Shown: one piece after another, positions 59,121-64,000 of the stretch
How the letters are laid out: each line of letters begins with the position of its first letter
Numbering within the stretch: the first letter of the stretch is position 1
From: Gymnogyps californianus
Lineage: Eukaryota > Chordata > Aves > Accipitriformes > Cathartidae
Reading direction: 5' to 3'
Length of the DNA: 64,000 bases
Assembly (NCBI RefSeq): GCF_018139145.2
Contig: NC_059487.1
Coordinates: 6,717,792 to 6,781,791, forward strand
The notes under the pieces: generated by a model
What the model was told of the DNA's origin: nothing
Seen by the model: only the letters and a program-made list of their open reading frames with translations
The model's database searches: none
Program-made: the position numbers and the translations under genes

Positions 59121-62100
59121 GCAAGAGGAAGGGCAGGGCCGGCTGCAGGGGGAACCTTTGATTTTTTGAAAGCTGTGCGTTCAGTAGCCAGGCAGGTCGT
59201 ACAGGGGATTTCCTTCTCACTGGCGCTTTTGGGGGACAAAATGACTGTAAATACTGCAAATCCCACCTTCATCCCACTGCAACTGCATCTGCCGTGGTCT
59301 GCCTCTGCATGGGGTTGTGCTTCCCAGTGACTTGGACCAAAATCAATGGAGGGACTTGGCCATGCGTCCTGCAAGGCACGGGTCTGGCCACACTCTGAGA
59401 TCGTTTGACGGGCGTATGTCCTGTTAGCAAAACCTCAGATACATTTGCCAGATGTCATGGGATCAATAGGAAGGCAAGGCACAAGGGGCAATAATGGCTG
59501 CTGTGCTTTACCTGTTTGTCTTCAGATGCTGGCCCTGAAGCCCCTGTGCAGCTGGGGTGTTTTATGCCTGGAGAGTACAACTAAAAATTAATACACTTTT
59601 AATTTATTTTTGGTTTTAACGTAATATCTATAGAGGTCCTGCAATACTGCTGCTTGGATAGATACCTGTAAGAATTTCTAAACTGCATTCTGAAATGTTA
59701 GGCTTTAATTCCTGTTAACGTAGGGTTTACTCATCACGGTGAGCCTGGGCTGCGTTAAAGCATCGCGGAGCTGCGGTGAGCACTTGGTGTCAGAAATCAC
59801 ATCAGTGCGGCTTCCCCGGCAGCGACACGTGGGCATCGTTCATAGTGTGAGCTGTTGCCTGGTTTTGAAGCTTAAGTTGTTTTTCTGTCCATGCCCGTGT
59901 CTTTGGGGCACGTCTTAGCTCTCCCTTCAAATAACAAGAGTGCTTGACGGCTCCTGTATCGCTTTCCGAACCTCCCCTGCCCAGCCACATTCCCGGCAGC
60001 GCTGCCGCTGTCTCCCTGCGCTCAGCATTTCCAGCCTGCGTGGCCAGGCGGCAGCGAGCGTCTCCTCGGGGAACGCGGGTGTGTGGTGCAAATGACGTCC
60101 TGAAATTGCTGGAGTCAGCAGAGCCTCCTGACTAAATAAGGGCAGGCAGAGCAGGGCTTTATCAGTGCTGCCCGAGTGCGACAGCTGAGAGCCGAGGCCC
60201 GTGGCAGCCCACGCCGCTGGAGCTCAGCCGTGCGCTTCCACGGATAAGGTGCTTTATTTGGCACGGCTCTGCCCTGGCGAGCTCCTGCCCTCGTCCCCAG
60301 TGCTCTCGGGGGTTTATGCCGCTGGTGGGGAAGGTGGGTAACCAAAGCGATGTCTTCCCAATGCACCTCTTTGGTGAGCCATGGCGTGTGTCCAGGGCAG
60401 AGCTGGGCTGGTCCGGTGGCCATGGCAGCCTCGGCTGTCCTGGGACTGACGGCACAGCTCGGATTCCCCGAGGCCAGATCGGGCCTGGGATTTTCCTGAA
60501 AATCCCAGTTTGTGCCTGGGATTTTCAGGTCTGTTAAACCCCCGTGCTCAGACTTGGAGTTCGCTCTGAAAGAGTTTTAGAATTTTTTAAAATATCCTTT
60601 GCTTTCAGCTTTTCTTGGGCTTTTAAAAAGCCAGAGGTGTGGGCATTCCCAGACCTTTAGGTCTGAGGCCGGAGGGCAGGATGCTCACGGCCAGCCCACG
60701 AGAGCGGGCAGCAGTGATGCTTCAAGGCAGTCGCTGCCAGGGGGGCTCCCCGCTTGGGAGAGCAGCTGATCCTCCTCTGCTGTCCCAGCTTCACCATCTC
60801 TCTGCTCCAGGACTGCACACCCCTCTGTGATGGATGGGCATGTAACAAGGAGGCAGCAGCAGGCAGGAGATGGGCAGAGCTTGTCCTGGCCCCGGGTGAG
60901 ATATTGGCTGCGATTTGCCTCCAAGCGGGAGTGGCCAGGGAGAGACACAGGAGTTGGGAGCAGCATCTCTGCAGCTGTACGATCAGACACCAAAGATGCC
61001 ACAGCCTGACCTCTGAGGGGGCTTAAAAGATAGGTGGGTGCAGGTGAAGGCAGGGACAGGACTACCCTGGCTTCATTAAAATCCCCCTCAGACTCCCCGT
61101 GGGGTGCAGGGGGACGCTCACACTGAGCAAGGTGCAGCCACACCTGGAGGTGGTCAAGTGGCAGGAGCCGAGGGCAGGTCCGTGACGGCTGGGTATTCTG
61201 GCTGCCCCGCAGCCCCCATAGTGGGAACTGAGCATCTCCGTGCTTCCGCAGGCCGGGCTCAGAGAGAGCCAGCACGCATGTGGGCAGAGAGAAATGAGGG
61301 CAACCACGCGGCTCCTGCCATAGCTGGGTGCCAGGACACAGCGGTGAGGGGATGCTCCTTGGTCCTGCTCTCCCAGCAAAGATGTTTCTCACAGAGCTCG
61401 GTGTGTTTATAAAGAGGATAATCTTGTTTCATTCACTGTTGGTTAATAGAAACCTAGTTGCTGGCATCTATTTCTGCACCAACTGAAGCCCGGGGCTGGG
61501 ACTCTCCCGCTTTCTGTGCGGCGCTAGTGCCGGCAGTGCTCACTCCTTCCCATGAAACCAGGCAAATAAAGACCTTTTCCCCTTGCAGCTCCTGAGCAGG
61601 TGTGATCTCCTCCGCGTGGCTTATCAGCACAAACTGAGGTCAGTGTCCAGGATAACCATCTGTGGGGATGGCGAGGGGAAACCTGCCTGGCCTGTGCCAC
61701 CATGGCCAGGACCACTTCGGCTTGGGTTTCCCTCAAAGCTCTTGAAGTAAGAATGCCCCTGGCTGCCTTGTGCCATGGCCTTGCGTTGTCACCACGTGTG
61801 GTTTGGTTAGGAGCAGTACTTCTGCCCGAGCCTCCCTGTACCCTAGATTGGGAGCTCGGGGACTTTGTGTCACTCATGTCTTGGAGATGGGGACACCCAG
61901 CTCCTGTCCCAGAGCCAGGACTGGGTCTTTACAGCCTCGTGATCGGGACTGAGCAGGGCTGGTTTGGGCTTGGTTGGGCTGGGGTTTTGTGGTTTTGCTG
62001 CCCCAGGGCACCAGTCTCCAGCTCTGTACAAGTACTGCCTGTTTCGAACCGCTGCTTGACGCTCGTCCCACCCCAAAAGGTCCTTGGGCTCACCCCTCCT

Positions 62101-64000
62101 TCTAGCTCACCCATGCTGTCCTGGCCACTGGAGCCGGGCAGGGAGCAGGCTGCAGGGTTCGGGTGAGCCCCTCTCCGTTCCTGGCCCTGCGTGGCCATGG
62201 GGACAGCGAGCTCCAGGGTTAGGGTCTAGCGCCAGGATCAGACACCTGCCCCAGCTGCGGGACCCCCACGATGTGTGTCCCCCGTGTGCAGGGCTTTGCG
62301 GGCTGGAGGGGTTTGGTGTCATGAAATGAGTGATGGCGTGACGCCTTCATCCCTTTCTTTCAGCCCTTTCCCAGAACGGCCTCATGTCCAGCCCAGGCTG
62401 GCCGCGGCTCCAGCACTGACACATTTTTGGCCCACCGTGCTTGTTATGCTGATGCGTTTTGACTCCAGAGGAGGGTGCACACGGCTTTATCTGCTTTCCA
62501 CCCGCCTCGCATGAATTTCCTTAGGCACTTTCATGCCCTATTAGGGTAAGAGGGAGCATGCACTTTCAGTAGCTCCAAGGAGAAAGCATCTGTTGGGCAG
62601 CAAACTGCTTTCTCCAGGGCTTCCTGGGTCTTTGGGGTTGAAGCAAGCAGGGCTGTGGCTTGCAGGGATCTCCTCAAGAGCAGCAGAGTCGGGATGGCAG
62701 GATGTCAGCCCCAGGGATAGGTACGACTCAGATAGCCAGCCAGGCAGGGAAAGTGGAATTAATGGGCTGTTCATTCTGACCTTGTGGGAAATCCTTATCT
62801 CAACAGCTTACAAACACAGAAAGGGAAAAATGAAGTGTGACTTTAATCTGCAAAAACGACTGTGGAAAATGGTAGCTTCTCGTTCAATTGATCTGCTGCC
62901 GTGTGGAGCAGGAAGGCTTTGACTCCCATCCAAATGCTTGAAATTAGCCAGCAGGGAGCCGGGCTTTAAAATCATTGGAATCAGTCAGGCTTTGCTCAGA
63001 GGTTATTGTCATTTCAGTGGAATGTGAAATAGGCTTATCTTGAAGAAGAAAAAATATTTAAGTAAAATGTCCAATTTAAATATAAAGCCTGAGATACAGA
63101 AACCGTCCCTCCTCCTGGAGGAGGTGCATTTTTTTCAGCTTATCCTGGTGCTGAGCCAGAGCCCTTTGGCTTTCTGAGCCCAAGTTTTTGTCGTTTTGCT
63201 CCTGCGAGGCCTGCTGAGCCTTCAGTGAGCGCCGGGAGGGACCTGGTGTCCCATCTGCCTGGGTGCCACCAGCAGCCTTGAGTGCAGGTGCAGAGGACAT
63301 GGGTGCTGCAGCCTGGGCAGTGGGCTGGCAGCCCTCGCAGCTCCCTGCTCCCTCTCTTGTTTCTCCTGGACCTCAGATCTGTGAATGTCAACTTGAGAGA
63401 CCTAGAGGGCTGGGAGAAAAAGGATTCTGCCTTAAATTTTGATGAGTCATTGGGCTTCTGACCAAATGCAATATTTTAAGAAATCTGTGTGCTTTCATTT
63501 CCTCAAAAAAAAAAAAAAAATCCTGCTTTTCGTTTTTGACTGGGAAAAAATCACAAAACAGATACTGCAGTTCCTCACTCTTTTGGTTTGGATTGCTGAA
63601 ATCTGAAAAACATTTGAGTTAGAAGTTGCTAAAACTTTTCGTTGAAAAAACAATCTTAGAGAGAAAACACACACTTTCTGACCCACTTTAGCGCTGGAGG
63701 AGCTGGCAATCGGGTAAAACACACTTGGCTTGTGGATGCCGTCTGTTTGGCAGAGCTTGGGGCTGGGCAGGAGCTCCTGGGTCAGGCTGGGCTCCCTCAA
63801 AACAAATGACTGCTGCAGCCCTGATGTTTTCTTGGAAGTGGGAATTCATTCCCCTGGGCAGGGCAGGGAGGAGCCCCTGCCTGCTCAGTGCAGGTACAGG
63901 CAGGGAGGCAGGAGCACACAGGGGATGAAAGACTGGAAGACCCTGATTGCATATGTGCTGTAAAGATGTTTTGATGCGTTTATCAGTGGGATAACCTGGC

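Larger units (their letters stand above)
54670..64000 (+). other. JPH2: JPH2 intron 2 (5' part, runs off the window)
   Basis: From the exon 2 donor to the window end I find none of the conserved junctophilin exon-3 text (the Ala-rich helix ending in a PDFYQPG-like motif). The next exon must therefore lie beyond 64000. Contents are a 15-bp hairpin at 58955-58995, an (AAAAT)n run at 59097-59120 and short AT-rich blocks (56640-56700, 57270-57320, 59575-59630). Confidence 0.75.

Noticed and set aside
54670..64000. Further JPH2 exons in the last 9 kb
   Set aside because: No frame shows the conserved Ala-rich helix or C-terminal membrane anchor of junctophilins.

Overview
The window is vertebrate nuclear DNA, almost certainly from a bird. 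It has compact multi-exon genes with CpG-rich first exons, a CR1 LINE fragment, and a solo LTR of a type I recall as common in non-galliform (neoavian) birds. The gene order FITM2 - GDAP1L1 - OSER1 - JPH2 matches human chromosome 20q13.12 read in reverse. No bacterial, CRISPR or prophage features are present.

Layout. 1-1215: intron tail and last exon of FITM2 (+), an ER lipid-droplet gene. 1216-11334: tail-to-tail intergenic DNA with simple repeats and one unidentified coding-like remnant. 11335-24051: all six coding exons of GDAP1L1 (-), which join to a 367-residue protein with no frame break. 24052-29568: GC-rich promoter flank, then intergenic DNA. 29569-33620: a complete OSER1-like gene on the minus strand. 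33566-33832: a CpG-island gap of about 270 bp carrying an NRF1 palindrome and two ETS sites. 33833-41830: a second complete OSER1 gene on the plus strand, with a CR1 fragment in intron 1 and a solo LTR in intron 2. 41830-45400: intergenic. 45400-64000: JPH2 (+) promoter, coding exons 1 and 2 (387 residues, all eight MORN motifs), then intron 2 running off the window.

The main discovery is the head-to-head OSER1 pair. Both copies keep the same exon plan (77 / 111-114 / 685-691 coding nt) and the same intron phases. Both have intact full-length frames (290 and 293 aa), an identical last 44 residues encoded with 13 synonymous codon differences, a shared C-x-C-x4-C-x-C cluster and an upstream ATG exactly 34 nt before the start. 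Their central regions have diverged beyond easy alignment. This is an old DNA-level inverted duplication with both copies under selection, not a retrocopy. The plus-strand copy has the orientation and position expected of the ancestral OSER1. The minus-strand copy occupies the place where, as I recall, human has the divergent lncRNA OSER1-DT. A perfect antioxidant-response-type element lies just inside the plus copy's first intron.

Functionally the genes are separate: FITM2 (lipid-droplet biogenesis), GDAP1L1 (neuronal mitochondrial GST-like protein), OSER1 (oxidative-stress response), JPH2 (cardiac dyad tether). They are linked by conserved synteny, not by a shared pathway.
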